From Adiantum capillus-veneris (lineage: Eukaryota > Streptophyta > Polypodiopsida > Polypodiales > Pteridaceae), in the NCBI GenBank assembly GCA_014529385.2, contig CM043944.1, forward strand, positions 50,101,768 to 50,165,767: a DNA stretch of 64,000 nucleotides, written 5' to 3'. Of the stretch, positions 34,501 through 43,172 are shown in pieces. The notes below the pieces were generated by a model. That model did not search any database and was not told where the DNA came from. It worked only from the letters and a program-made list of their open reading frames with translations. The translations under genes and the position numbers were made by a program. Within the stretch, counting starts at the first letter, position 1. The number at the start of each line of letters is the position of its first letter.

Positions 34501-36807
34501 GAGCATAGGCGTCACTTGACCATTGTGTTCGAAGAGCTGCACAGTCACAGGTTACTTGTCAATCCTAAGAAAAGTGAATTCTTCCTCGAAGAGATCCACT
34601 TTCTGGGCCACATAGTCTCAAAGGATGGTGTTAGAATGGATCCCGCAAAGGTCGAAGCTATCAAGACATGGCCAGACTTGAAGACTGTGCACAATGTCAG
34701 AAGCTTCTTGGGATTGTGTTCCTACTATAAAAGGTTTATCAGAAATTTTGCAGAGATAGCATCGCCTCTTCACGCATTGCAAAAGAAAGAGGTCACTTTC
34801 AGATGGACCCAAAAAGAGATTTCAGCTTTTAGTCTCTTAAAGGAAAAGTTGACTTCAGATCCAGTTATTGTCTTGCCAGATCTCAGGAAGTCATTTGTGG
34901 TCCAGTGTGACGCATGTGGCAGTAGCATCGGAGCAGTGCTAATGCAAGATGGACGGGTAGTAGCCTATGAAAGCCGAATTTTGCAAGGGCCAGAGAGGAC
35001 TATGCAAGTCTATGAGAAAGAGCTCTTGGCCGTGATTCATGCGCTTTCTAGCTGGAAGCACTACCTCTTAGGTGCTGATTTTGTTGTCCAAACAGATCAT
35101 CAGACCTTGCGATACTTCTTGACACAATCAAAGTTATCCGAAAAGCATATGCGATGGGCAAACATTCTTTCCATGTTCCACTTCCAGATTATGCATGTGG
35201 AAGGTAAGAAGAATGTTGTGGCTGATGCGTTATCAAGAAAGCCACAAATTTCAGCTGTGTCAATTCCTTATCATCATGAGTTAGATGACATGAAGGAACA
35301 GTATACTGCTGATGAAGATTTTGCAAGGATCTTTGAACAGTTACAAGAGGGGCAACATCACGAGCACTACCTCCTCAGAGATGGTTTTATGATGATGCAT
35401 GGCAGACTTTGTGTCACTAGGCCACTGCGACATAAGGTCATGGAAGAGAGTCATGTCCCACCGTATGCAGGGCATCGTGGCATTGATGCAACAGTTAAAG
35501 CGGTAGAGACGTTCTTCTATTGGCCTACCTTGAGGAGAGATGTGGATGCCTTTGTGCGAGCATGCATAGTTTGCCAAAAGGTCAAGTTTGACAGGCAAAA
35601 GGCACCAGGGTTGTTACAACCACTGCCGATTCCGGATAAGCCATGGGAAAGCATTGCTATGGACTTTATCTTTGATCTTCCAAGGACGCCAACAGGGAAT
35701 GATGGTATATGGACCATTATCTGCAGGTTCAGCAAGCAAGCCCATTTTATCCCTGTCAGGAAGAAGATAAAATCTGATCAGATGGCACGCTTGTTCATGT
35801 ACAATGTGTTTAAGTACCATGGTATGCCACAATCGATTATCAGTGATCGTGATCCTCGCATGACCAGTTTGTTCTGGAGAGGATTGTTTGAGAACATGGG
35901 TACTACGCTCAAGTTCTCGTCTTCGTTTCATCCACAAACTGATGGACAGTCAGAAGAGGCCAATTCTACTATCTTAGATCTGCTGAAATGCTATGTGTCA
36001 GATAATAAGGGCAAGTGGGAACAGTATTTGCCTATGCTTGAGTATGCGTACAATAATACGGTGCATTCGTCTACTGGCAAAGCACCTTTTGAAATTGTTG
36101 AAGGCGGCAAAAAGGTTCCTCCCATTTTGCACACAAAGGACAGGATCTTTGAGGCAGATCGATATGTTGAGAACATGGATGAGATGTATAAGAAAATTAA
36201 AGTTGCCTTGGAGAAGACTCAGGCAAAGCAGAAAAAGGCTGCTGATCGTCACCGTCGTGAATTGTTGTTATCACCTGGTGATTGGGTTCTCTTAAGGTTC
36301 GAAAAGGCAAGGTTAAAGAAGATGAAGGGCAAGGAACGGCTGTTTCCTAAGCTCAGCATGCATTACTATGGGCCTTTTCAAGTGCTTGACAAGATCAACG
36401 ATGTGGCTTACAGGCTGAAACTGCCTGATGCGTGGAAGATTCATAATGCGTTTCACATGAGTCTTCTAAGACCCTTCGTGGGAGATGTGCCAGAAGATAT
36501 GCCAGTTGAGGATCAGCCAGAAGTTGAGGAACTTGATGAGATCCTGGTACCTGAGCAAGTTTTGGCACATAAGGACAGAAAAGTTAAAGGACAAGTTGCA
36601 AGACGTTATTTGGTGAAGTTCAAGAACTATCCACCTATGGATGCAAAGTGGATGGAAGAGCATGAACTGTCAGAGTCACCAAATGTATTGCAGCTCTACC
36701 TTGAAGCCTTTGGGTTACAGCCTACTTATGCCCCAACCCAACGTGTGCAAAGGAGGGGTAATGATAGAGCTAGTACATCAAATGTACATATGAATTCAGT
36801 GCCATAG
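31597..36807 (+). CDS. Gag-Pol polyprotein of Ty3/Gypsy chromovirus G1-a (1736 aa)
   Basis: A single frame encodes all proteins for retrotransposition. I start at ATG 31597 (MADKGKEIMEEG), conserved in G1-b; an in-frame GTG lies just upstream. Approximate residues: 130-270 Met/Gly/Gln/Phe-rich low-complexity Gag N-terminus; 300-450 capsid (FLQQFDTAYAGG, WLSNEFEADV); 544-557 zinc knuckle CFICKQPGHISINC; 616 protease Asp in DPGA, where D(S/T)GA is usual; 860-960 RT with YRALNK and catalytic FFDD (958-959); 1105 first RNase H Asp (CDACGS); 1290-1326 integrase zinc region ending CIVCQK; integrase catalytic D1356, D1417, E1453, i.e. D,D35E; 1640-1705 chromodomain (YLVKFKNYPPMDAKWMEE). The chromodomain in such elements steers integration to marked chromatin. 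No stop or shift is seen. The element lies inside LINE-S. Confidence 0.96.
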   Translation: MADKGKEIMEEGFSPKDRQEIPMVFEIGESSWPCQSVPPVNVNVPPVVQGFMIGQLEDDAFKTQLVAAVNVFSHLVQNPRFMEFLQAPPVQQQNRQPMPRTELVEAQAQVLHEAQEEREHSHVVESGAPKQVPPVLEQVARTPIPQVMPVQPATFQSQHAVLNGQGAGYQAMHSVFPPPTVHPGYFGGGSVFQSMAGYAPGSQPYMPGTVFAGMQGIMPNPMYGTIGMQQGFHGNQGQFGVPQGHFGMAGFSGQQPDIAPLTQNVNGQGVPSMPSTVPMLQTIPYDNLGALEKPKAYKEGGAAVKFSTFSGFEDKTKALTFLQQFDTAYAGGNFTEASKVRKAATFLKDNALTWWTTLLMQGQAPATWVYFKQMFASAWLSNEFEADVLTDWHQLTVASCKSLLEYNRRFCKALLSVTSYRFVPLTEQIEKYCCGLPKGLCDYCTKNRVATLTQLMEVANTGLALLKGEDSGFPSSDKGGQQKKNSAKKPFVKTAPDASQGSEKAIKDKDSAGTSGAQAKKQKRKPFVRKSLEEKKVLMAENKCFICKQPGHISINCPQRKRPADSEDKEDQKGKKPKPTTGLVPDMVGGRPSTDASELCRAWGKVRDQTALIFFDPGAKANFISPELAMKLGIRAEEMGYTAEAGLACPGHSECVTPIIGKLRLHIQSYVDTEEFYIMPLEGCDALLGIPWMLRVHGVLDAYNKKITVQHRGKTHILDVKLKGESVPIVSASAITSVIKNHLSVYLIFARDVSDSDQSNLSVLDKERSAFLQKFSDCFSDSLPSQLPPERPEDHRIDLVPGCSPPNRPPYRVSAAQQKEIMGQVEELLEKGLIQPSSSPFCSLVLLVQKKDGSWRMCIDYRALNKNTIKNRFPIPRIDDILDRLEGAAIFSRIDLKSGYHQIRIRPEDVYKTAFRPTFGLYEFLVMPFGLTNAPATFNKMMDRIFRSHQQFGGTFFDDMIVYSKNEEEHRRHLTIVFEELHSHRLLVNPKKSEFFLEEIHFLGHIVSKDGVRMDPAKVEAIKTWPDLKTVHNVRSFLGLCSYYKRFIRNFAEIASPLHALQKKEVTFRWTQKEISAFSLLKEKLTSDPVIVLPDLRKSFVVQCDACGSSIGAVLMQDGRVVAYESRILQGPERTMQVYEKELLAVIHALSSWKHYLLGADFVVQTDHQTLRYFLTQSKLSEKHMRWANILSMFHFQIMHVEGKKNVVADALSRKPQISAVSIPYHHELDDMKEQYTADEDFARIFEQLQEGQHHEHYLLRDGFMMMHGRLCVTRPLRHKVMEESHVPPYAGHRGIDATVKAVETFFYWPTLRRDVDAFVRACIVCQKVKFDRQKAPGLLQPLPIPDKPWESIAMDFIFDLPRTPTGNDGIWTIICRFSKQAHFIPVRKKIKSDQMARLFMYNVFKYHGMPQSIISDRDPRMTSLFWRGLFENMGTTLKFSSSFHPQTDGQSEEANSTILDLLKCYVSDNKGKWEQYLPMLEYAYNNTVHSSTGKAPFEIVEGGKKVPPILHTKDRIFEADRYVENMDEMYKKIKVALEKTQAKQKKAADRHRRELLLSPGDWVLLRFEKARLKKMKGKERLFPKLSMHYYGPFQVLDKINDVAYRLKLPDAWKIHNAFHMSLLRPFVGDVPEDMPVEDQPEVEELDEILVPEQVLAHKDRKVKGQVARRYLVKFKNYPPMDAKWMEEHELSESPNVLQLYLEAFGLQPTYAPTQRVQRRGNDRASTSNVHMNSVP

Positions 36808-36965
36808 ATGGAAATGGCAAAAGTATGAAGGCCTCATTAAGTCATTTGTATCTATGTATGTTACGACCTTTCTTGCGGATACATGCGATGATAAAAGAGT
36901 GTTAATAGCACAAGATCATCAGTGGCGTGTATTTATGGTATGCAATCGAGGACGTTTGCGATTTC

Positions 36966-36978
36966 AAGAGGGGGGGTA
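36966..36978 (+). other. G1-a polypurine tract
   Basis: AAGAGGGGGGGTA immediately precedes the 3' LTR at 36979. The 36808-36965 stretch between stop codon and PPT is non-coding and matches G1-b. Confidence 0.9.
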
Positions 36979-38014
36979 TGTCACGAGGACGTGGCAGTTA
37001 TTAACCATGTCACAGAGATGTGGAAACTGCTAACCTTGGTTGTTGGTTTCTTTCCAATGGGGTTTATTTTATTTGTTTTAAAACCCTCTTTTTCAAGTAG
37101 CAAACGGTCGGACATTGTATGGCCAAAGTGAACGGTAGATTCACCCGCAGACGGGAAGTGGTCGGCACTGGAATTCGTATGGTAAGAGAATGTCTAGGCT
37201 CAGAGCAAGATCATATAGGTCCCCCCGTCGCACTTAGCAAGTTGGTGGATACTAGGAAGTGAACTCAATTAAGGCGTAAAGTCAAGGTGGGACTACCAAC
37301 AAAAAGTATCCGATAGTTGGGCCACATTGCATTTTTGGATGCGGTCCCAATGAGGATAGATGGTCAGAAGACCAATGGGAGCCCAACGGAAGCATCTCCT
37401 AAAATTTAGGGAACTGCTATTTTGGGCCGTGAAATGTGTTCGCGTCATTACCTCCGGTATGACTAGGGGAACACTTTATAACTCTGCCGCGAAGTCAACT
37501 AACGCGTCGGTTGGGATATTTTTAAGCGGCGAACCCGAAACGGGAAAATGCTTGAAAATGCGCCAAGTGTCACATTTTCGTGAACATTCCTCTTGCAGAA
37601 AAATGGGCGCTGAATTTTATGCTGGGAGAGGCCTCATTTCAGCTTTTGTCACAGGTTAAGAGCTATGGAGTGCTTCCTTTCCCTCTCATGTACAGTGTGG
37701 TGCAAGTTTTGGGGCTGTTATGCTGCCGAAATTTGGCCAAATCAAATGGTATCTAGGTGGATACACGTGAAGGATTCCTAGGACCTTACCTTGTAATTTA
37801 CCCTCCTAAAGAATAAAGAAATACCGAAAGGGGTGCCAATTTTGGGGCCTACAGGTTGTCGGCGTCTGCTCGGAGCATTCTAGCTTCCGAGCCGTGTGTG
37901 TGTTTAAGTGTTAACTCCCGTTACAGGTCTCCTTTGCAAAGTGCTCTGTGTGTGTGTATAAAGTAAAGAATTTCGGGTGAAAGCCAACGCCTACCGCCCT
38001 ACGGGCCGGTTACA
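36979..38014 (+). repeat. G1-a 3' LTR with 444-bp internal deletion
   Basis: 1036 bp, TGTCACGAGG to CCGGTTACA. At about 37702 GTGTGGTGC jumps to AAGTTTTGGGG, skipping what is 30743-31188 in the 5' LTR. Short GYGCAAG-type similarity at the breakpoints suggests a microhomology deletion after integration. Hairpin at 37832-37849. End inverted pair ACCGCCC-TAC-GGGCCGGT. Confidence 0.94.
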
Positions 38015-38019
38015 CTATC

Positions 38020-39755
38020 ACCCTCTCTGCCAATGTAATCACACCTCATCAACATACATACCAAATAGAGTAGGAGACAATGGGCAACCCTGTTTCACCT
38101 CAATGGTGGAGTGAACTAAATCAGATATCCCCTCCGGGGTGCTTACATGTCCCATCACTGATCTGTATATAGCCATAATCCCTCAAATCAATACTATGGG
38201 CACCCCCATCTCCTGCAGTGTGCGCATCAATCAAGCTCTCGGTACCATGTCAAATGCTTTGCGGAAATCCACAAAGCTACAATAATCCGTCTCCCATGTG
38301 ACCTACCCTCCTCAATGATGGCTCTGAGTGTCAGAATATGATCAAGAGTGGAAAATCCCCTCCTAAAACCGGCCTGGCCCTCTGCTCGTACACCCTCACC
38401 CTTTGCCCAATTACTCAACTGCTGCTCAAGAATGGATGCCTACAACCGTGCCAATGTGTGCCCAACCATAATAGTGCGGTAATTCCCCGGCTCTGTAGGA
38501 TCACCTGCCTTGAAGATAGGCACAACAGACTACAGTAGACAACCTCCACACATGGCACGATTGAACAACACTGCAAGAACCTCTACCAACATATCTCTAG
38601 CATGAATAAAGTGCTTTGCTACTAGACCATCATGATCATATGCCCTGCTGGTCCTCATCCTGTCAATGGCTCTCTTTACCATCTCAGTGGTAAAGAATGT
38701 GCTGGTAGGTGGGCATGGCTCTGTAGGATCTGGAAGGGGGTCCTATCCAGGAACTATATATAACAATGTCGCATACTGGCCCCATACATCAAGAGAAGTA
38801 ATCATTGGGGGAGGGGAGTGCTCATGAAAGAATCGCCATGCCTCTCCTGAGTCTCTACTCAAGAACAGCTGATACAAGTCTCGCTCTATCTTGGCCAAAT
38901 AAGCTCCTTTCTTCCGTCACACAAGGCATCGGGAAGCAATCCGAGACTATCTGTAAGTGATGACTCCTAAAAAAAGATCTCTCTGAAGCTGCACCATGCA
39001 ATGTCTCGGTCTGTAAAGTGGTGTACTCCTCCACTGAGAGACCAGGACTAGCTATGCATAGACGGCTATAGACCTCCTCTGTATAAACCTAGTTAGTCTC
39101 TGGTGTAAATGTATAACGTGTATGTGACCTGCCTCCTGATGTCTGGGTTGTGCTATATTGAAATGAAACGGACAATGTCAAAGAGCGTAATCCACTGCTA
39201 CACCCACTAGTCTGGCTCCTACTATTAAATCCTGAATACAAGGAATAAAGCTCGGATGTGCAATAACATAGTCCACTATACTGGCCCTGTGTCTATGTGG
39301 AAAGCATATGAAGCCGGCTGCTCCAAGAAATCGCTGTAAGTCATTAAGTATGGCTAACCCATGTGTGGTCGTCATCTCCGTGAGGTATCTCCCATACTCC
39401 GTCTGCTCTTTGTCATGTGAGCATCTGTCAAGCCCCAACTCACCCACATCCAGCTCTCTAAGCATCTCATCTGAAGTGTTGTAGAAGATTGTCTGAGAGT
39501 TTCCCGTTCGGGCATTGAAGTCCCCTAGGAGGATGATATCACCATCCCTAGAACACTCCAATATATCATCATCTAGTATAGAGAAAGGCAATTGTCCTCT
39601 GGGTGCAGCATATAATGACGTACTGGGGGGAGAAGTAACATATGGCAATGTATAGAAATCGGCTTGTGTCAGCTCTCAGCCTCACCCACATGTATCTAGC
39701 ATGATCGTTTCTCCGTATAATATGTAGTAGTGGTTGTAACTCCTCCCTAAATAGC
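38020..39755 (-). pseudogene. LINE-S segment 1: endonuclease, linker and RT up to the YADD block
   Basis: Read downward: endonuclease parts MLFREELQPLLHI, YIAICYFSPQYV (39690-39600), IILLGDFNARTGN (39540), SIVDYVIAHPSF (39250); an interrupted linker (39000-38640, with FFTTEMVKRAIDRM at about 38690); RT with GQAGFRRGFSTLDHILTL (38370) and CPLSPTLFGMYVDE (38060). Stops and shifts are common. The first endonuclease motifs (WNCNG, TETHE) are missing because this copy is fused to LINE-T at 39753-39758. Confidence 0.82.
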
Positions 39756-41906
39756 ATATAACATGATGTGGACCGGAGTACCTGCCAAGTCGCTCCCCTC
39801 TCCCCCTGCTCGTAGTATGTAGTCGGAGATCTCGTCGATGTAGAGCCCAAAGAGTGTCGGGGAGAGTGGGCATCCTTGCTTAACACCAATGGTGCTAGCA
39901 ATGGTCTCTAAAAAGCCGCCTGGGCAACGAACTCGACCCGTCACCCTCTCGTAGAGAGTATATATGGCCCAAATCATCTTTGTTGGTACCCCAATGCTGT
40001 GAAGGCGCTGGAAGAGTCTCTCGCGTGGGACTGTGTCAAAGGCCTTGCGGAAATCCACAAAGCAGCAGTAAAGCCTCTTCTTCCGCGCCTTTGCCCCATC
40101 AATGAGGCAGCGCAGAACGAAGATGTGATCAGTGGTGGAGAAAGCTCGTCTGAAACCTGCCTGGCCTGGAGCTCGTAAACCCTCGGTCTCTGCGTAGCAG
40201 CTGAGCTGTGCCTCAAGTACTGCTCCATATAGCTTGGCCATCGTGTGGCCAATCATGATAGTCCTGTAGTTCCCTGGGTCCAGGGTGTCGCCAGATTTGT
40301 GGATAGGCACTATGGTGTGCTGTGTCCACTCCTCTGGGAAGCCCTCCCCTATAGCCCGGTTGAAGACATGTGCAATCAACGGGGCTATAGTGGAGGCCGC
40401 ATAAATGATGTGCTCACTCTGTAATCCAGTATGGTCAGCTGATCGTCTGTGCTGCATGCGGCGTATGGCCCTCTCTACCATCTCTGCTGTAAAGAAGGAG
40501 GAGCACGTGGGGCGTGGCCCGTGTGGCTGTGGGATAGGAGGCTGCCCTGGCACCTCATAAAGGCGCTCTGCATAATCATGCCATATCTGTGGATCCTCAA
40601 TAGCTGTAGTCGGACGTGGCTCGCGCAGGGTGCGCCAAGCCGTCGCGCTATCTATGCTCATGAATAGGCGGTATAGCTCAAGCTCCTGTGCCTCTTCGAA
40701 TGCTCGCCGCTTTTGGCGTGTCAGCGTCTTCATATGTCGTCTGGCCTCTCTCTCTGTGATCTCTCCTAAGGCTCGCCGTGCACGGAGGCGTCGGTATAAC
40801 TCTCTGCACTCATCATCATACCAGCGGTTCTGAGGCATAGTCCCGGGGGGGGGAGTGCGTCCTGTGTGAGTGGTGTGTGGAAAAGAGCTAATAGCTGAAG
40901 TGTGGAGAACGGAAGAGATATGTGATGTGAGAACTGAGAGTGGTGTGGATGGGTGGAGGAGGCATAGGCCATGCTCGACCTCGGCCGAGTAAAGAGAGGC
41001 TAGCTCATGTGTGAAATGGATGGTGGTGTGTGGAGTGTGTGCTGTGGAGCTGTGTGGGATGGTATCTCCGGTGATGGAGAAAGAGAGGTATGTGTGGTCG
41101 GCTCCGATGGGTATGGGTGGAATGGTGAAGGATGTGATAAGGTGTGTAGCCTCCCTGGGTCCCAGAATATAGTCGACTGTACTCCCCCCTCCCTCTGTAA
41201 CTCCATGTGGCATACAAGTCAGGCCCCCTGAGGTGGGCCACTGGGCCATCCCGTTATAAATAACGAGACGGTGCTGGGAGCCAAGTCGAAGTAGGTGTCG
41301 TCCGTAGGCTGTGACTGGAGCTCTGTCTGCTGTATCTCTCATAGTAGCCTCCTCATCTAGAGTGTGTAGTGCCTCTGGGTCCTCGTGGTCATATGCCTCA
41401 CACTGCTCACTGCGCGTACAAGCATTGAAGTCTCCCATAAGGAAGACTTCACCCAGTGTAGAGTACTCCATAATCTCCTCCGTGAGGCATGCGTACGGTG
41501 ACTCCTGCTCAATAGGGGCGAATCTAGAGCCTGTGGGAGCAAAGTAGCAAAGGGCAATGTAGACGATCCTGTCTCGTGAGAGCTCGAGGCGAATCCACAT
41601 GTATCGGGCCTGTGGGTCCCGGGAAACAATCTGTAGTCTGCTGTGAAGCCCCTGTCTAAAGAGTATGGCCACTCCTCCTGAACCGCGAGTGGTGTGCTGG
41701 CGCATACATCCCCGATGTAGAGACTCCCATTGGAATCCATGTATCCGTGGTAACCCTCTCTCTGGGCTCTCGTGTGTCTCTGTAAGTAGAATCATGTCTC
41801 GACCTCTCATCACCTCCTCAAGTCTCTCTGGGTGTGTCCATAGGTCTCCATTGCAATTCCAAACCGTGACATGAATCTCCTCGTGTGTCCCACATGCCGT
41901 GAGTCC
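39747..41906 (-). pseudogene. LINE-T ORF2: endonuclease and reverse transcriptase, truncated before the catalytic Asp pair
   Basis: The open frame continues directly after the ORF1 stop. Endonuclease motifs in order: HVTVWNCNG (about 41870), LLTETHE (41785), RGSGGVAILFR (41700), YIALCYFAP (41560), FLMGDFNAC (41435), STVDYILGP (41165), GADHTYL (41095). The linker has NRWYDDEC and the basic RQKRRAFEEA. RT: IVPIHKSGDT, NYRTIMIGHTM, GQAGFRRAFSTTDH, CCFVDFRKAFDTV, GVKQGCPLSPTLFGLYIDE, ending VHIMLYAI and stop at the chimera junction, so YADD and everything after it are absent. The first ATG (41810) lies after the first endonuclease motif, so normal initiation there would give an incomplete enzyme. 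The endonuclease part looks intact. Confidence 0.88.
39753..39758 (-). other. LINE-T / LINE-S chimera junction at 6-bp microhomology
   Basis: On the minus strand LINE-T reads ...ATGTTATATGCT up to the Ala of its YADD motif, then continues ATTTAGGGAGG, which is the endonuclease of LINE-S (MLFREE). Both parents share TATGCT here. The switch removes the catalytic Asp pair of LINE-T and gives a TAG three bases later. Confidence 0.75.
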
Positions 41907-42830
41907 CTATGCGATGGTCTTGCCATCAATGATAACCCTACCATCTCGATATACTGCCTTCTTCCCTTCTTTGCGGGCTTGGTGGACTCTAGGCATGCAC
42001 GCGCGGCGGTGATCTTGTTGCATCTTTGTGAGGTCATCATCAAGATAAATCGGGGGGCCTTCTAGCCCTCTCAAGATGACCCTCTTTCGGAGGAAAGAAG
42101 TTCGAGACTCCTCGGAGGCGAATTGGAGGATGAGAGCTCTCTTCTTTGGATCTTTGCCGGCTCTCCAAACTTTGGAGAAAGGGATCTCTTCTTCCTTGTA
42201 TCCCACTTTCTTGCATAAGGCTTTCCCATCGCTCTCGGGTGTAGACCCTTCTTCTTCTTTGATGCCGGTCACTCGCACATTGAGACGGCGAGCTTGTCGC
42301 ATCTTCTCCTCTTCGATGGTTGTGTGTACGATGAGTACCTCATCTTTTTGGGCTTCCTCTCTTGCTACCTTCTTGATGTTCTTTTTGACCACTTCGACCC
42401 ATCCTTCTTTGGTGGCCTCTAATTTGTCCTCAATGCTTGCGTTGAGGGCTTTGGTGATCTCCTCCTTGAGGGCTTCCTTAGCCTCCCCTTTAATCTCTCC
42501 TTCCTTGGGGGTGAGGGATGTGAGGGAAGCATGAAGGAGATCGATTTGTGCCTTCATCTCTACTTGCTCTTTCCTCCATCTCTCCCTCTCCTTCTCGTTC
42601 TCCCGTTCCCTTCTCTCCTTCTCCTCTTTGAGATTTTGGATTTCCGCTCTCATGTCCTCCTTCTCTTTGTTCCATAGCTTGATGAAGTTGGCTTTCTCCT
42701 CCTTCCATATTTCTCTCTCCATCCGCCATTCCTTCATGTCCTTCTCCAATTGTGCAAGCCTCTTATTCGTGAGCATGAAGGACGTTGTCTTCGTTGTCGG
42801 TGTCGGCGTCTTGATGATGGGGGAAGACAT
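41907..42830 (-). CDS. LINE-T ORF1: coiled-coil RNA-binding protein, L1 ORF1-like (307 aa)
   Basis: ATG at 42830 opens MSSPIIKTPTPTTKTTSFML. Residues about 25-95 form a strongly charged coiled coil (LAQLEKDMKEWRMEREIWKE and following heptads). About 170-250 is RRM-like (RRLNVRVTGIKEEEG, ALILQFASEESRTSFL). The C-terminal domain follows (PPIYLDDDLTKMQQDH, YRDGRVIIDGKTIA). In animal L1, ORF1p of this plan trimerises, binds element RNA and acts as chaperone. Plant L1 ORF1 proteins more often carry zinc knuckles, which are absent here. The frame is intact and ends with TAG at 41907-41909, beyond which the same frame is ORF2. A GTG-started extension upstream to 42995 is not needed. Confidence 0.85.
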   Translation of the reverse strand: MSSPIIKTPTPTTKTTSFMLTNKRLAQLEKDMKEWRMEREIWKEEKANFIKLWNKEKEDMRAEIQNLKEEKERRERENEKERERWRKEQVEMKAQIDLLHASLTSLTPKEGEIKGEAKEALKEEITKALNASIEDKLEATKEGWVEVVKKNIKKVAREEAQKDEVLIVHTTIEEEKMRQARRLNVRVTGIKEEEGSTPESDGKALCKKVGYKEEEIPFSKVWRAGKDPKKRALILQFASEESRTSFLRKRVILRGLEGPPIYLDDDLTKMQQDHRRACMPRVHQARKEGKKAVYRDGRVIIDGKTIA

Positions 42831-43107
42831 GGTTGTCTTCGTAGCTACCCTCTCTTCATATTGTGAAGAAGAGGGGAGAAGGGGAAGAGAACACTCGGCT
42901 TGTGTGTATGCAGGGGGCAGCGGGCAGGGGATGGGGATGGGGTGTGTGTGTTCAGTGGATGAGCTGGTTGTCTTGACGTGCAGGGAGCAGCGCACGGGGG
43001 GGGGGGGCAGCGCGCAGGAGGGAGCAGCACACAGGGGTGGGACAGCGCGCAGGGAGAAAGAGAGAGGAGCCTAGGCCCTAATGGAATCCAAGGTAAAGGA
43101 CCAAAGC

Positions 43108-43110
<3 letters not shown>
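42831..43110 (-). other. LINE-T 5' UTR with GC-rich repeats
   Basis: Between the (GA)n tract and the ORF1 ATG lie four or so copies of a unit around GCAGCGCGCAGGGAG (+ strand, 42980-43065), including a G12 run. Comparable in place and composition with the LINE-R 5' minisatellite, so promoter function is plausible. Confidence 0.6.
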
Positions 43111-43159
<49 letters not shown>

Positions 43160-43172
43160 AGAGAGAGAGAGA
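43111..43172. repeat. (GA)n microsatellite at LINE-T 5' end
   Basis: A GA run with one GAAGGA interruption directly abuts the start of LINE-T. Confidence 0.95.

Larger units (their letters stand above)
30019..38014 (+). mobile_element. G1-a: full-length Ty3/Gypsy chromovirus with intact polyprotein
   Basis: 7996 bp: 5' LTR, tRNA-Glu-like PBS, one open Gag-Pol frame, PPT, 3' LTR and a perfect 5-bp TSD. By eye the LTRs differ at roughly two to three dozen positions over about 1036 aligned bases, mostly transitions, plus a 444-bp deletion in the 3' LTR. The open frame despite this LTR divergence suggests a fairly recent, possibly once active, element. Confidence 0.96.
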
